A DNA stretch of 64,000 nucleotides, taken from the NCBI GenBank assembly GCA_030737875.1, contig CM060910.1, forward strand, positions 616,541,303 to 616,605,302. The letters run 5' to 3'. Source of the DNA: Allium sativum (lineage: Eukaryota > Streptophyta > Magnoliopsida > Asparagales > Amaryllidaceae). Positions within the stretch are counted from its first letter, which is position 1. Each line of letters starts with the position of its first letter. This document shows positions 35,130-48,860 of this stretch, piece after piece. A model generated the notes under the pieces. That model made no database searches, had not been told where the DNA came from, and saw only the letters and a list, made by a program, of their open reading frames with translations. A program made the position numbers and the translations under genes.

Positions 35130-38100
35130 TGTAACAACCCTGAATTTTGGGGGTAAATTTAAAATTTATATTAAATAATATTAATGGGTTTTTGATATTT
35201 AAAATAATTTATTTAAAATAATAATGATTAAAAATTGATTTAAATTGAAGTTAGAATGAATAATTTAATTTTAATTATAAAAAGAGTTAGAAATAGCGCG
35301 GTAGTTTGAAAAGTCAAACTTAAACTTTGACTGACCGTACAAGATGCAAAATTTAACGGATTTTAGTGAAGCCAAAAATATTAGAATCTAATTAAAAATA
35401 TCTTTCTAACGAATCTGAAAAATTGAAATTTCATAGCAGGAATCAAAAGTTATGCCCAAATTAAAATTTAGAAAGGTCGCTATGAAATATATAAAGGTCA
35501 AAAACACTACTTTTTGAATACGAAGGAATTTGGACTCGAAACCACTTCCATTGAGTTCAGAATGGCGTTTCTGCATTTGAAAAGTATAAACACTTATATA
35601 TTTCGAGTTTCAGAAATTATTTGTTTAAAAATGTATTTTTAATATATTTTAATATAATATATTGGCCTTAAAAATAGCCAATTTTCAAACGACCTCGGTT
35701 TTCGACGAAACCACTTTTGTTGGAACCAAAATGTCAAGTTATTGTTAAGTTTAATTTTCCAGAATTTTATGAATTAATATGTGGGCGTGGCAGAGGAAAA
35801 CGTGTTTTGTCAGTTTCAGTCAACTTTAATCGACTAGAAAATAGCCATTTTTCAAACAGTCTCAGAATTCGACGAAATTAGTTTTGTTAGGACCATATCG
35901 TCATAACAAAACCAAATATATTTTTTCTGTAATTTTTAGAGGTCGTATGTAGCCCCGATGAATTTATTTGTAAATTAAATAATAAATGATTTATATTTTA
36001 AAATTGAGAAATGGGGGTCAAGACTATCTTTTTGGCCTGCGGGACATAGCCAGATGAGTCCGGAATAGGGGTCAATAGGTAAGAATGACAGTCGTTGGGC
36101 TGAATTCTGATAAAGTTGATAATCGGGCCTTAATTGGGTAATTTATTAATAAAATAATATAAATATCCCTAGAAAATATCTCCAACCCTAATTCCTATTA
36201 CAAACAGCCGCCGCCATGTTCGTTGGAGGGCCAAAAAGCTCTGAAAACAAAATCACAAATTCTCCCAATCCTCTAAACAAAAATCAAAACCCCAAGAACC
36301 AAATCGAAGTACTTCCTGTGCTCTTTATTTCCATAAGGCGATGATCGAAAACCGTGTACTGAAGTGGGTGATTTTGGGACGGGAAGTGGCTGCGTTTATT
36401 GGTGGTTGGCGGGTCCTAGGGGGTCACGAGTTGGTCAAGGGGGTCCGCGGGAAGCTGGTGTCGTGGCGGTTCGAAGGGAGGCGATGGATCGGTGACAGGT
36501 GGCTTCGTTGGTGGTGCGCAGAGGGGGTGTCAACGTTGAAGAATGGGTTCCAGTGGGAAACAAAAGGACGACGTCATACAGAAAGGTGGGAGAAAGGATT
36601 TTTGTTAAATTATATTTAATTAATAATTTACTTAATCACCAAAGTTTTAAAATACCATAACTTCTTCAAATCTAATCAGAAATGGACGAAACGAAGTTCG
36701 TTGGAATCGTATTCGAGAACACTACGCTATGGGACAAACTAGATCTGAAAAAGAGCAGATAAAATTTTGACCAAATTCAGATCTGATTTATTCAGATTTA
36801 AAACCCAAGGTGAGAATTCTTTTTTTTTTAATAAAGTTATTTATTTATTTATTTCACTGCAAATTTTATATTCACTGTGTATATAATTTACATTAATGCT
36901 ATATATATTTATTCGGTGCTGGTTGTTGTATGAATGCGATGGATGATTGAATTAATTTGTATGTCTCTTGTTTGTTAGAATAAGATAGTTGTAAAGAATT
37001 GCACCATGCTTGTTAAATTTAGATTAACGATAAAATTTCACTTTTATCGTTAACATGAAATTATTTGTCAAATTTAGGTTGATGATAGAATTTCACTTTT
37101 TTGGTTATCACAAATCCATGTGTTGTCAAATGAAAAAGAAAGATAAAAATATACATTTTATCGAATGTAAAAGAAGGACAAAAATATTAATTTTGTCAAA
37201 TATAAAAGAATGACAAAAAAAATAGGCATTAGAGATAAAAGGACATTTTTATTAGAAAATGTAATTAAAATAAAAGGACATTTTTGTTAAGAAATGTAAA
37301 TTAGAGTAAAAATGAATGCATTTTTAGCGTTATGTAAATTTAGTAAAAATGAACGCATTTTTAGCGTTATGTAAATTTAGTAAAAATGAACGCATTTTTA
37401 GCATTATAAAAATTTAGAGAAAATGAACGCATTTTCAGCGTCATGTCAATTTGGAGAGAACAGACACATTTTTAGTGTTTTGTTAACATATTAGAACAGA
37501 CGATTTTTTTTTGTGTGTTAAAAAGGAAAGATTTGATTTTAATGTTATTTATTTACACTAAAAAGTAGAGAAGTATATTTTGATCAAAATGAATGTTTAC
37601 ACGTAATTTTGTTATGAGATGAAATTATATATTTTAAAGTATGAGATGAAATGATATATGTTAATGTATGTAAGGTAATGATATATATTCATGTATGCAA
37701 TGTAATGATATATTTTAATGTAGGAAAGGAAAATGATATTTTAACGTATGAATTACATTTATAATGAAATTAAGATGATGAGGTATGAATCTTACTTTAA
37801 TTAATGTAATAAGATATGAAAACTTACATTTTTATTATGTAATTAAAAAGTAGCATTTACATTGTAAATTAAAAGTACATTTTATATGAAGTTAAAGAAT
37901 GAGAATTTGTATTGTAAATAAAGAAGTAAAATTACATTTTTCTTTAATGTAATCAAAAGAAGGAAATATTATATTTTTATAATGTAATAAAAGAAGTTAG
38001 AAGAATTACATTCTTTATAATGTAACAAAAGTGAATAAAGTAAGGAATACCTTCTTTTTATGTAGAAAAGAATATATTTTAGGGCAAGTTATGAATCGAG

Positions 38101-38157
38101 GGAAATGATTATGTTTTTTTTAAAATAAAAAATAAAATAAAATATGTTTACATTAAA
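35130..38157 (+). repeat. E4 3' LTR, truncated
   Basis: Starts TGTAACAACCC after the polypurine tract and follows the 5' LTR closely up to the equivalent of about 32500, then breaks off near 38157. About 2.3 kb of LTR end is missing, including the acceptor-like region. TATA at 36158-36164, donor-like AAGGTGAGAA at 36807-36816. Confidence 0.8.
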
Positions 38158-38385
38158 ATAAATAAAAGAATATATTTTCCGCTTGTCCCTAGGACAAGCC
38201 TACTTATCATATGACATTAACGTAATTAATGATAATAGGTTACTATCATTCCTTGTTTACTCCAGTTCATTACTATGTCCATTTATGGTTATAACGTGCT
38301 AGACCTCCCACATTAGGCCTACAACTTGTGATGTTGAATATGTCGGTCGGGTCCGGGCAGAATTCTTCCACAAGTTGGCACTGTA
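38158..38385 (-). repeat. E1-type LTR scrap in reverse, with two-stem cassette copy 4
   Basis: On the minus strand it carries the cassette core GCCCGGACCCGACCGAC and 'taatgtgggaggtc'. The inner stem on the plus strand is CAACTTGTG (38322-38330) with CACAAGTTG (38369-38377), perfect over 9 bp. The outer stem partner is cut off by the junction with E5. A second hairpin, GCTTGTCC/GGACAAGC, is at 38181-38199. Confidence 0.55.
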
Positions 38386-39908
38386 GCTTGAAAATTCAAT
38401 TTAAATTTTGAATGAATGTACAGAATTCAAAATAAATCGGATTTCAGTAAAACAAGAAATGGTGGAATGTTTTGAACTGTAAATTTATAACGAATGTAAG
38501 AAACAGATATTTCACTTTATAAATTAAAAGTTTTGACTAGTTTAAAATTTAAAATAGTCGCTATGGAATTTATTTATATTTTAATATATATTTTAATAAT
38601 ACATAAGTCCTTAACAATATCCATTTTTCAAACGACCTCCATTTTCGATGAAACCACCTTTGTTGGATCCGAAATGTCAAATTACTGATTTTAGTTTGAA
38701 TTTAATCAACCAGTTAAAAGGCCATTTTTCAAATGATTTCCAAATTCAATGAAATTAATTTTGTTAGGATCGTATCGTCAAAACGTAGCTAGATTTCAAT
38801 TTTTATAATTTTTGGAGTTAGTTTGTGACCTCGATAAATTATAATGTATATTGAAATTAAATATTGACCATTATATTAATTTATATTTTAATTTTGATGA
38901 AAACTGATCAAAACGATCAAATTGGCTTACGAAACATATCCCATTGTGTCCGGAACGGGGTTTTTTGGTTAGGGATGATAGTTGTTGGAGTTTGTTTGGA
39001 GTTCAGAACGTTAAACAAGTTAGAAATGAATTAAATATTATAAAATATATACGATATATACCCTAGATTATTTCTAAACCCTAATTCCCAATACAAGCAC
39101 CCACCATTCCTTTTTCTTTATGGCCAATAAATCAAAAACTTCTCCCTCAAATTACTCTCAATCGATCGATTTTCACCTGAGATGTTTAACACAAAATCGT
39201 CAAGCTAGGAGAGATCTCGAGTTTCAATGGAGGAGATGGAATTTAATCTCGTCGTTTGGTTGAAATCAATGCTTAAAGTCGCTGACTTTGGGCTCATTTT
39301 CCGATCCAACCAAGGGCGTGTGCTACACGTGCTTCTTGGAATGGGGTGATGGCGCTTTATTGTGGCACTTGTTAATCGGTTTCCGGTCTCTTCTGGTGGC
39401 GGCACCGCTCTGGAGTTTGTGCACGAGGACAGGTTCAGCTGAAATGGGTAGTGACGAGGAAGAAGCCTGGAAAATAAAACGTGGGTTGAGATTATAGTTA
39501 AGTTAATTATTTAATTATTTTATTAATGTATTCAATATATAAAACCCTAATATCTTATCCAAACAGTAACGAAATCGAATGATTTCAGATTCATTGGAAT
39601 CGCATCGACGAGTACTACATTTCAGACCTGAACAGAACGAAAATAGAGCAAGTTAGATTTTTAACTAAATTAAATGGCCATTTAATTTAGTTTAAAAATA
39701 AAATCATCACTTAAAGAATGGCGGAGTGGAAACAAAAGTGAAAATTTTCTCACTCAAAATTTTGTACAGTTATTTATTTTATAACTGAAAATATATAGAT
39801 TGTCAATGTTGATTTTTATTTGTATAATTATCACAAAAATGTTGTACGGTGCCTGTTAGCTCCCACTCACTGTTGTTTGAAAATCATGGATAATTTAATT
39901 GATTGTAT
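38386..39908 (+). repeat. E5 LTR, left part (old relative of E7)
   Basis: Similar in order to the E7 LTR from about 190 bp in: 'tagtcgctatggaattt', 'caaacgacctccattttcgatgaaaccacc', 'catatcccattgtgt'. A TATA-like region lies near 39050-39062. The first bases of the LTR are missing. It is interrupted by E6 at 39909 and resumes at 61837. Confidence 0.65.
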
Positions 39909-42900
39909 TGTGAGACGACCCGGACTTCTACCTACTTCAAACCGACCAAATACCAGACACCCACATCAATTCAAGGTAAGCAAAAGTACGTTTCATTAGG
40001 GTTATCAGAGAAAACACAGCGGAATACAAAGCTCACAGTGGAACAGATAAAATATAATAAGAATATATTATTGTAGCAAAAACATTTTGAATACAAAATC
40101 TGATTTTACATACTACTACCCCATAAAGACTTAACATAATATACCGATAATAGAGTACATCCGGCCTTCATACGAAACTCCAGCTCTCTCTAGAATTCTA
40201 AGTCTTCAAGCTTGAACCTGATCTCGAAAACTGGGAAAATAACAAATTAACAGGTTTTCCATGTGGAAATTGTGGGCACCGGTAGTTTGAAGGGGAAAAA
40301 CAAACTACTAGTCAGTCATGGGACTAGTGTGAGAAAAATCAAATCAGTTATTCACTTTATTTCAAAGTTGGGTACATGGACCACGCCGCATAACACGGAA
40401 CGGGTTTCCTCCCAAGGATACGTGCTCCACCAATTACCCAAAAAGTAGACTTATGAAGCTAATAATGCAATCAACAATATGCAGTTCCTCAAATTACCCA
40501 TTTAGGTTTAATACCCATATTTAGATTTTCCAAATTCCATTATCTTTACAGAAATTATTCCTTTGGACTTTATATCCGAGTTCTCAAATCATTTGAAATA
40601 CATATATAGCTTGCATATCAAATTAGCTTTCACTTCGTGATTTTAAACCAAAACTTATTTGAAAACCTCAAACATCTACAATATAAGCATATCAAAATAT
40701 ATGCCACCTGATCGAGAGAACCTCCTGATGACCAAGCTCGTGGTACATCTTGCCGTCACAATAATAATCTAGGTACGTCCTCTCTCCATTTCGAGAGTGA
40801 ACCATACCATACATCCCCGAATTTTCATCACTAGCGCCATTACCCGATCACTGGTAACACATATAAATCATTTTTATATCCCAAAGTAAGGAAAATCATT
40901 TCGCAGTAATAATCACAAATACTTACAAACTATAGTGCTTCACATCAGCAATTCACACATATGATCAGTCACTATTAATCATATAACCTTTGAGCTCGTA
41001 CGTCTCAAAGAAGGGTGTTAAACAAGAGAATAAATTCTCCACCACCAAACAGATACATCATCAAGAACAATTAATCGGTTATGTAATGAATTACAATGTC
41101 AAACACATAATATATTTAAATCATCGGGTTTTGTCCTTAAAATCCTTTCTGTTTTATAAAACATTTTTACAAAACATTCCCTGTCCAAAATCGGAAAAAA
41201 CATTTATTTTCACTTAAGAAAAATCACATTTCAAAACATTCATTAAATTGAAATGAACCCAAAAGCATTGCTAAGCACCTCATAATCAAATCTTGAAGTG
41301 TTTCACAAGGTGCTAGCATGCAAGTTTTATCTACCCAACCCCATGCTAAATATAAAAGAAACTATTTGCTCATAAACTAGTTAAGCACAATCCAACCAAA
41401 CAACCAATCACAAGAATGAACTTGTATTATCAACCACATATAATCATGTAAGCTCACTAACAAATATCGATATTAAACTAGCCCTTAATCGGTTGATAGC
41501 TTCCCATATACTTGAGTGACTACCCACATTCTACTGAAAGATCAAATCTTTAGGGGTTTGATTTTCTTTACCACATAAAATCACTTGCAAATAATTCAAA
41601 CATACCACCACAAATCATCTAAGGCATGTATATACCTAATATTCCATAAAGGTGTAATTTTGTGAATTAACATAAAGTGTTTCACTTCCAATTTCCATAA
41701 AGATGTCATTTTTACTCCATGAATCTATTTAAGAATCACTTGCAAACATATATCATCAATATAACCACATATAAACAATTAATTTTCTAAGAGACATATC
41801 ATCAAACAGCTTATAGGCATCATATAACAATAGCAAATAAACCACTTTATAACTTGAAAATTATATCCTGAAATTAAAATCTGCTTTCACTCATTTAAAA
41901 GATCTTGTAAAAATTAAAATGTACTTTCACTCATTTGAAAGCTCTCGTGAATAGGAATCAAACGTACTTTGTTTCGTGGAAATCCGATTTAAATTGCAAA
42001 AGTTATAAGCATTTAAAGTTTATAACTAAAAATACGCGAATTGCCATTATGCGACAGAAGCTATTTGATCGCCGTAAATTTATTCTACGATACATCAAAA
42101 TACCTTAGAAAACCATTATGTACTTATATAAACCATTCAAAACAATTTTAAATTTATTTTCCTAAAATATTTGGGGTTTAAAATTCAACTTTTATTTTTA
42201 CTTAATAAATCAAATTCCAATTTATCTTTAAATCCAAATAATTAAATCTTGCATTGACCATCTCATTCGTCGGATCAGTTAGGGCTAGTGGGGGAGCAGG
42301 AAACTATATTTTCCAAACCCAAGCCTAGACACTACCCTCTCTGCCATCCTAGAACGTTCAGGTATTTATTTATTTATTCATTTCAAGAAACTTTATCAAT
42401 ATAATGAATTTATACATATGTGTCTTTTCCAATTGTTAACCTTCAATTTCAATAATAATATGGTTTTCAATTACGAAGGAGATTTGTCGATCACCAGTAC
42501 AATACCATAATTGATGTGTCATGGTGTGTGTGTGAAACAACAACCATTATAAACATTCATAGCAACCATCATTAACATAATTAAATAATAACTGTGCACA
42601 AGTGTTATAACGCTAACGCTTAATTGTTTATGCGTTCTAAACTACACAACCATCATCCATCATCATAAACATCATACACGTAATCATCAAGTCAAGCAAC
42701 AAAACCCTTCAAAGGTTCAATTTTTTCTCACCTTGTGAAGTCCAAGCTCTTGCCTAAGGGTCCTTGGCTCCTAGTATTTCCCTCCTTTCTCCTTTTCTTC
42801 CTTTTCCTTTGCTTTTTTTTTTATTAATGATTTTCAGCCATCGCCATGAGCTTAAGGGAGAGGGAGGAAGAAGAAGATTTTTCAAAAGAAGAAACCGAAT

Positions 42901-43049
42901 GAGATGGTAAAGAAGGTAAGGGTGGTGGGTATATATAAGGGTGAAAATGGTATGGATTTCTTATGTGTCCTAAATCGAAGGGTAGAAAATGTGTGGGTAG
43001 GATTAAACCTTGAGTTTCATGCTTATCCACTTACGAATAGTAAAGTGTG
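39909..43049 (-). repeat. E6 3' LTR, first segment (left of E7)
   Basis: Plus-strand start TGTGAGACGACCCGG. It follows the right LTR in order: CACACCAGTC box in reverse (40311-40333), acceptor-like site (minus, 40231-40232), donor-like AAGGTGAGAA (minus, 42725-42734), up to 'gaatagtaaagtgtg' where E7 enters. The SINE of the other LTR is absent here (about 41227-41243 is the empty site). Confidence 0.8.
43045..43049 (+). repeat. E7 target-site duplication, left copy
   Basis: GTGTG, repeated at 56275-56279. The uninterrupted sequence 'gaatagtaaagtgtgc' in the right E6 LTR (near 61150) is the paralogous empty site. Confidence 0.9.
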
Positions 43050-43941
43050 TGTAACAACCCGGAAAATGCGAGCCAATTTAATATTTTTATTTTAGCTGAA
43101 TTTGAATATTTAAAATGAATTATTTTAAATAAAAATGACGAAAAATTTATTTTGAATATATTTAGAACGTATATTATATAGATCGTCGCTAGAATATAAA
43201 TATTTATTTATAATTATATAAAAGGAATTGAAAATGGCGCGGCAGTTCGATAATTCGATTTCAAACTTCAATTGAATGTACCGGGTGCAAAATGAACCGG
43301 ATTTTAACGAAACCAAAAATATTTGAATCTAATTGATAATATCTTTCCAACGAATCCGACAAATTGAAATTTCACAGCGCGAATCAAAAGATATGTCCAG
43401 TTGAAATTTCAAGATAGTCGCTATGGAATTTCGGCCCCTGAAAATAGCCATTTTGCAAATGACCTCGGTTTTCGACGAAACCACTTTTGTTGGATCCGTG
43501 ATGTCAAGTTATTGCTAGGTTTCAAATTTCATAATTTTTCGATTCAATATGTGAGCGTGGCAAAGGAAAACGCGTTTGACCAATTTCAGTTGATTTTAAT
43601 CGACTGGAAAATGGCCATTTTTTCAACGGTCTTAGAATTCGACAAAATTAGTTTTGTTAAGACCGTATCGTTAATACGAAGCTAGAAAATATTTTTCGGG
43701 AATTTTTAGAGTTACTATGTGGCCCCAGTAAATTGAAGTGCGCGTTCAAATTCAATATATAGAGTTATATGTTGATTTGGACGAAAACTGATCAAAACGA
43801 TCGAATCAGCTTGTGATACATATCCCATTGTGTTCGAAATGGGGGTAATTAGCTATGGGCGACAGTCGGTGGGTTCGATTTCGAGTTCGAATTTTAAAGT
43901 TACTTTTTGGTGGATTAAAATAAATTAAATAATTAAATAAA

Positions 43942-43948
43942 TATAAAA
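43942..43948 (+). promoter_or_regulatory. TATA box of the E7 5' LTR
   Basis: TATAAAA followed by 'cctccctcacactctctct', an initiator-like pyrimidine stretch. The same motif is at 51376-51382 in the other LTR. Confidence 0.6.
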
Positions 43949-45315
43949 CCTCCCTCACACTCTCTCTCCCTTACTAGGTCAACAGCCCCCCCCCCCCCTT
44001 CGTTCATAACTGAAAGAATAAAAAAAGGAAATCGATCCTAGCCACCCATCGCCTCCTCCCCAAGTCGCGCCATCGGCCTCGCCACCAGCCGCCGCACCGA
44101 TCCTGCCATCCCCCTCGCGATTCTCTTCCCTCTTCCCCACTCGCGATTCTCTTCCCTCTTTCTTCAGCAAAAACCCCAATCCGCAGGTCCCTAGCCCTAG
44201 CCACCCCCTGCGCCTGACCAGAACCGCCCACCGCCGCCTGAACTTTCCCCTCCCCTGCCGCGAGCGGAAGACCCCCACACCCCCTCCTTCTTCGATTCAA
44301 CGCAGTAAGCTTTTCATGTATTTTCTTATTTATTTTGTTTTATTTCGGGTTTTTTTATGTTATTTAACGAAAATCTGATTTTTTTTCTTTTCTTTTTTTG
44401 TTAATAACCTTGGTTATAAACGTTGTGTTTAAAAATATGAATTTTATCGATATGAAATAGTGTTAAAATTTTGATTTTTACCTTAGGAACGAAGTGATTT
44501 TTATACCAATGTTATGCTTTGAAAAGGTGAAATCTTTATTTTTGAAAGGGCGAAATCTTTATTTTTGAAATAGGAAATGTGTTCTTTTTAAAAATAAATA
44601 AATATACATGGCTTTTGAAATAAAATTAGCACAGAGATTTTTAAACTACAAATTTTGCTTTATTTTGAACTATACAATACTTTGTTTTAAAAATATAAAG
44701 ATCATATTTTTGAAAATATAAAAGTGAGATTTTTATATAGATAAAAATTCGATTTTTAATACATATGAAGTAGAAATAAAATAGAATTTTTATTTATTGA
44801 AAAGAAGTGATAAAAATATAATTTTTGATATGAACAGCAGGAAAGGGTCGCAGTGATATTTTCGGCATTATCCGAACCATTCAGAAATTGATAATGGTGG
44901 AGTGGATCTCTAAGGTGAGAACTCCTCACTTTTATTTCAAATTTCTAGTTAGAAATATATACTAGGATGCAGACGGTGTTTAGTAGCACCCGTCACCATC
45001 GTCCACAAACCATGGACTTGTTTGTTTGGTTGTGTAGTTGGTTAGATTATTTGATTTGAATTTGGTTGTTTAGTGAAATTGAATTGGTTTGATTGATATG
45101 TGTATGGCGTGGGCCATTATTAGACCGGGGTTAAGGCTAGGCCTTGTCCCGTTTCTAGTATCGTGCCGTTATGCCGCCGAAATTTTCTAAAATATGTTAG
45201 AAAAATAAAAATATCATTTTTATCGTGTAAGTGAACTGAATAGAAATTCATGTGTTGACATAAATTAGTTATCGTTAAAAATATAAATTTTAATGTGGAA
45301 GTGAATATAATAAAA

Positions 45316-46040
45316 TAGAATTGAAATTGAATTCGAATAGAATAGAATTGAAATTGAATTCGAATAAAATAGAATTGAAATTGAATTCGAATAGAATAGA
45401 ATTGAAATTGAATTCGAATAGAATAGAATTGAAATTGAATTCGAATAGAATAGAATTGAAATTGAATTCGAATAGAATAGAACTGAAATTGAATTCGAAT
45501 AAAATAAAATTGAAATTGAATTCGAATAGAATAGAATTGAAATTGAATTCGAATAAAATAGAATTGAAATTGAATTCAAATAGAATAGAATTGAAATTGA
45601 ATTCGAATAGAATTGAATTGAAATTGAATTCGAATAGAATAGAATTGAAATTGAATTCGAATAAAATAGAATTGAAATTGAACTCGAATAGGATAGAATT
45701 GAAATTGAATTCGAATAGAATAGAATTGAAATTGAATTCGAATAGAATAGAATTGAAATTGGATTCGAATAGAATAGAATTGAAATTGAATTCGAAAAGA
45801 ATAGACTTGAAATTGAATTCGAATAAAATAGAATTGAAATTGAATTCGAATAAAATAGAATTGAAATTGAATTCGAATAAAATAGAATTGAAATTGAATT
45901 CGAATAAAATAGAATTGAAATTGAATTCGAATAGAATAGAATTGGAATTGAATACGAATAAAATAGAATTGAAATTGAATTCGAATAAAATAGAATTGAA
46001 ATTGAATTCGAATAGAACTGGAATTGAATTCGAATAGAAT
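45316..46040 (+). repeat. 27-bp minisatellite in the E7 5' LTR (about 27 copies)
   Basis: The unit contains TTGAAATTGAATTCGAATA followed by 'gaatagaa' or 'aaatagaa'. Each unit carries GAATTCGAA. Because 27 is a multiple of three and the unit lacks stops, both strands stay open for over 200 codons (repeating LNSNRIELK on plus); these are not genes. Confidence 0.9.
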
Positions 46041-48798
46041 AGAATCGAATTGAAATCGATTTGAAATTGAAATGGAGGTTGAAATTGTTTTTGAAGCGAA
46101 TTTAAAACGATTTATAAAATTTGTTTTAAATAGGAAATCGAGGAAGTATATATTATATATATTATATATATATATAATATAATGGCCTAAATAGAACGTG
46201 CCGCACCGCGGTAGTTCGCGAATTTCGACCATTGACTTCGAACGGACATTATGGGAGATCCGACCGTCGGATTCTCCTAAAACCACAACCATTGGGTTTG
46301 TATTGAAAAGAGATTTCCAATGAATATTAGAAATTTGAAATCTAACGATTGGATTTGGAATTATGTCCAAATCAAATATGGAAAAGGTCGCTGTAAGTGC
46401 AGTTCGGTGGCAGTTATTGAAAACCGACTGTACGGGCCTTGATAAAATAATTAAATATATCTATAATTTGTGTAAAATCAAAAGAAATGATTTGGGAAAA
46501 ATTGGGATGAAAAACTCCATATTTGAAAAGATAAAAATAGATTTTTATCGAAATGAACTAGTTTTGAACTAGAATAAAAATCAATTTATTTTTGAAATAA
46601 ATAAATTGAATTTGAAATGGGTTTTAAATAACCAGAATTTATAATATATTTTATTGGGATTGAAATAGAATATGATTTGGGTTTATCGTGGACTGTGTTT
46701 TAAATGACATTAGCTCTTTAACCCAGTAAAAGGAGTTTTAATGAATCTTTAATTAGATTGAAATGTGGATTGATAATTTAAATTATCAAAATTGGGAAAT
46801 GATCGAAAGGGGAGTATCACCGGTTTTACTCCTAGCGATAGTTAAATCTTTAATTAGATTTGAACATGAAATGGTAATTAAATTTACCGATAAACCGTGG
46901 TGTTAGTTATGGGGTAATAACAGTTTTGCTCCATGGGATGAATAGGTTGGGATTGGGAAAAAAATAAATAATTACTTCGGTGTGGTTCGCTAATCCCGAC
47001 TAGTTTGGAAAACCATAATATGGTTTGAAATGACATCCAAAGGAAGATTAAAGAATAAATTTAAAAGAATTTATCTTTGATAAAATTAATGGGAATATTT
47101 CCCTAGGAGTGTGAATATATGAATAAAAGAATATTCTGAATTGGATTGAGGCGTACATTGTGTTTTATAGCACTTATTGATTAAGAAACGCGAGTTATTC
47201 AGAAAGTCCGGGTATAACCCATCTGAATAAGTGATTCGACGACAAGTCGAAGAGATTGAAGATGGTGCAAGACAGACGATCTTCACATCGAATGGATGGG
47301 TGCTACTGATGCTCATGATGGGAGTAGCTACCTTGAAGGGGGCTAAAGTAGTAGCCGTCCGGACGTGCATGGAGGTCGACGGATATGCGAGGAAAGTGCC
47401 TCCGGTTTCGTTCAGACCCAGAACGGACTTGTAAATGGACGGTGTGTCTGACATTGTATTCATTTATATTGTATTCGTTGATCTCTGCTAAATATATATC
47501 TGTTTGGCGGCGGATAATTTATTCTCTTGCTTAACGCCCTTCTCTGAGACATACGAGCTCAGAGGTTATATATTGGCAGAAATCAGTGGTACGAAATGGA
47601 TTGATAGTGTGGCATGCTGAGATGCAGTGATCCAGACTTTTGTTGAAAAGCAAAGTTTGGTGGATGATGATCAAATCGCAGCTTTAATATAGCATGGCTT
47701 TGTGTATAGCGTTGATTCGCGAGCCTCACACCCCGGTATGGTGGTAAACTGATGGTTTGATCAGTATGCTTTTTAGTGGATGGGCACCTTCGTGGTGTTG
47801 TGGATTCGGTTGACCGAGATTGAGCTCAGTGCTCAGAGGGATAGGGTATGCGGTTTTTTTGTCTCGCCGAGACGTAAGCCGCAGTGATACTCGATTTCCC
47901 AAAAGTGCGGATGTGCATTACGGTGTTTTCTCTAGCTGAGACGTAAGCCATTGAGATGGCACTACGCGATCGATCTTTCGTATCAGGAGCCACCATGATG
48001 GAAATCCAATTTCCAAATATGACATTTTGCGGTTTTTGATTGTAGAGCCTAGTATTGGCGACATGATATATGGTACCCATGCCGTCTATGATTGATATAT
48101 TTATATTTGAAGTTGTTTTCTTCACTTATAGTAATAATATAAGATGAAATTTCGCGTATCAAGCGTATTTGGCTATTATAAGGGAAAACCCTATCCTCCG
48201 GCTTGCGTTGCATTGTGTGATGGGATCTGGGTCTTATAATAGCTTCATTGTTCTTTATTTAGCATTGCGCTGTTTGTTTTATGCACTGGTATTCTTGGGA
48301 GGAAACCCGTTCCATGTTATACGGCGTGGTCCCTTGATTTACCTAACTTTAAAAACAAAGATTAATAACTGTTTTAGTTCTCACACCAGTCACATGACTT
48401 ACCTGGAGTTTATTGTTTTAACCTAAACTCTGGGTGCCCCTATTTTCCATACGGGCAGCTAGTGGTTTCTGTTTTGCAGATTTATATTCACAGGATCCTG
48501 ATCTACAGCTGGAACGATATCCGGAAAGCTATGTATCCGTATATCTCTTCTTGTTGTGTTTTATATTATTTCCGCTGCAATGTATTTAAATGTAATTTAA
48601 ATCTCTGATATTTTCTGTGTAATATTTATTCATACTCTGTATATTCTTGTATTCTGATGGAATTGTTGTAATATACAATGAAATGTTCTTCTGTTTGCGT
48701 TCTGTTTTGTCGTGTTCTCAAAACAATTAGGCGTTTCGAAAGGTCTAGATCGGTTTAGCGACTGATTCAGATCGAGCGAAATTCCTTGTTGTCACAGT

Positions 48799-48810
48799 TG
48801 GTATCAGAGC
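48799..48810 (+). other. E7 primer-binding site (tRNA-Met)
   Basis: TGGTATCAGAGC, exact, two bases after the LTR end. Confidence 0.92.
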
Positions 48811-48860
48811 TTTCGTTTACAGAGCTAGAGAACATGACACATTAGAACCAAATGAAAGAA

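Larger units (their letters stand above)
29484..38157 (+). mobile_element. E4: non-autonomous LTR element with a 370-bp internal region
   Basis: A full left LTR (29484-34759), an exact tRNA-Met PBS, 370 bp of internal sequence, a polypurine tract and a truncated right LTR. The two LTRs align closely over the shared 3 kb, including the 37-bp repeat and the GC-rich leader. With no room for genes, the element is a long LTR pair plus a short structured spacer. It interrupts E3. Confidence 0.85.
43050..48796 (+). repeat. E7 5' LTR, 5747 bp
   Basis: Starts TGTAACAACCCGG and ends 'cttgttgtcaca'. TATAAAA at 43942-43948, C-run (about 43986-43998), GC-rich leader to about 44300, donor-like AAGGTGAGAA (44912-44921), 27-bp minisatellite (about 45316-46040), TA run near 46150-46185, paired hairpins (about 47850-47950), CACACCAGTC box (48380-48403), acceptor-like 'gttttgcag' (AG 48478-48479). 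Confidence 0.9.

Noticed and set aside
39904..39908. Target duplication for E6
   Set aside because: Left flank TGTAT and right flank TATTA do not match as 5-mers; only 'tat' is shared, so I do not claim one.
43979..44300. Arg/Gly-rich frames on the minus strand of the GC-rich E7 leader (also 51413-51754)
   Set aside because: Composition-driven shadow of a pyrimidine-rich leader; the two LTR copies differ by frame changes.
45265..46370. Reading frames of 104-264 codons on both strands over the 27-bp repeat (also 52723-53605)
   Set aside because: They are products of a stop-free tandem repeat whose period is a multiple of three; low-complexity peptides appear on both strands.
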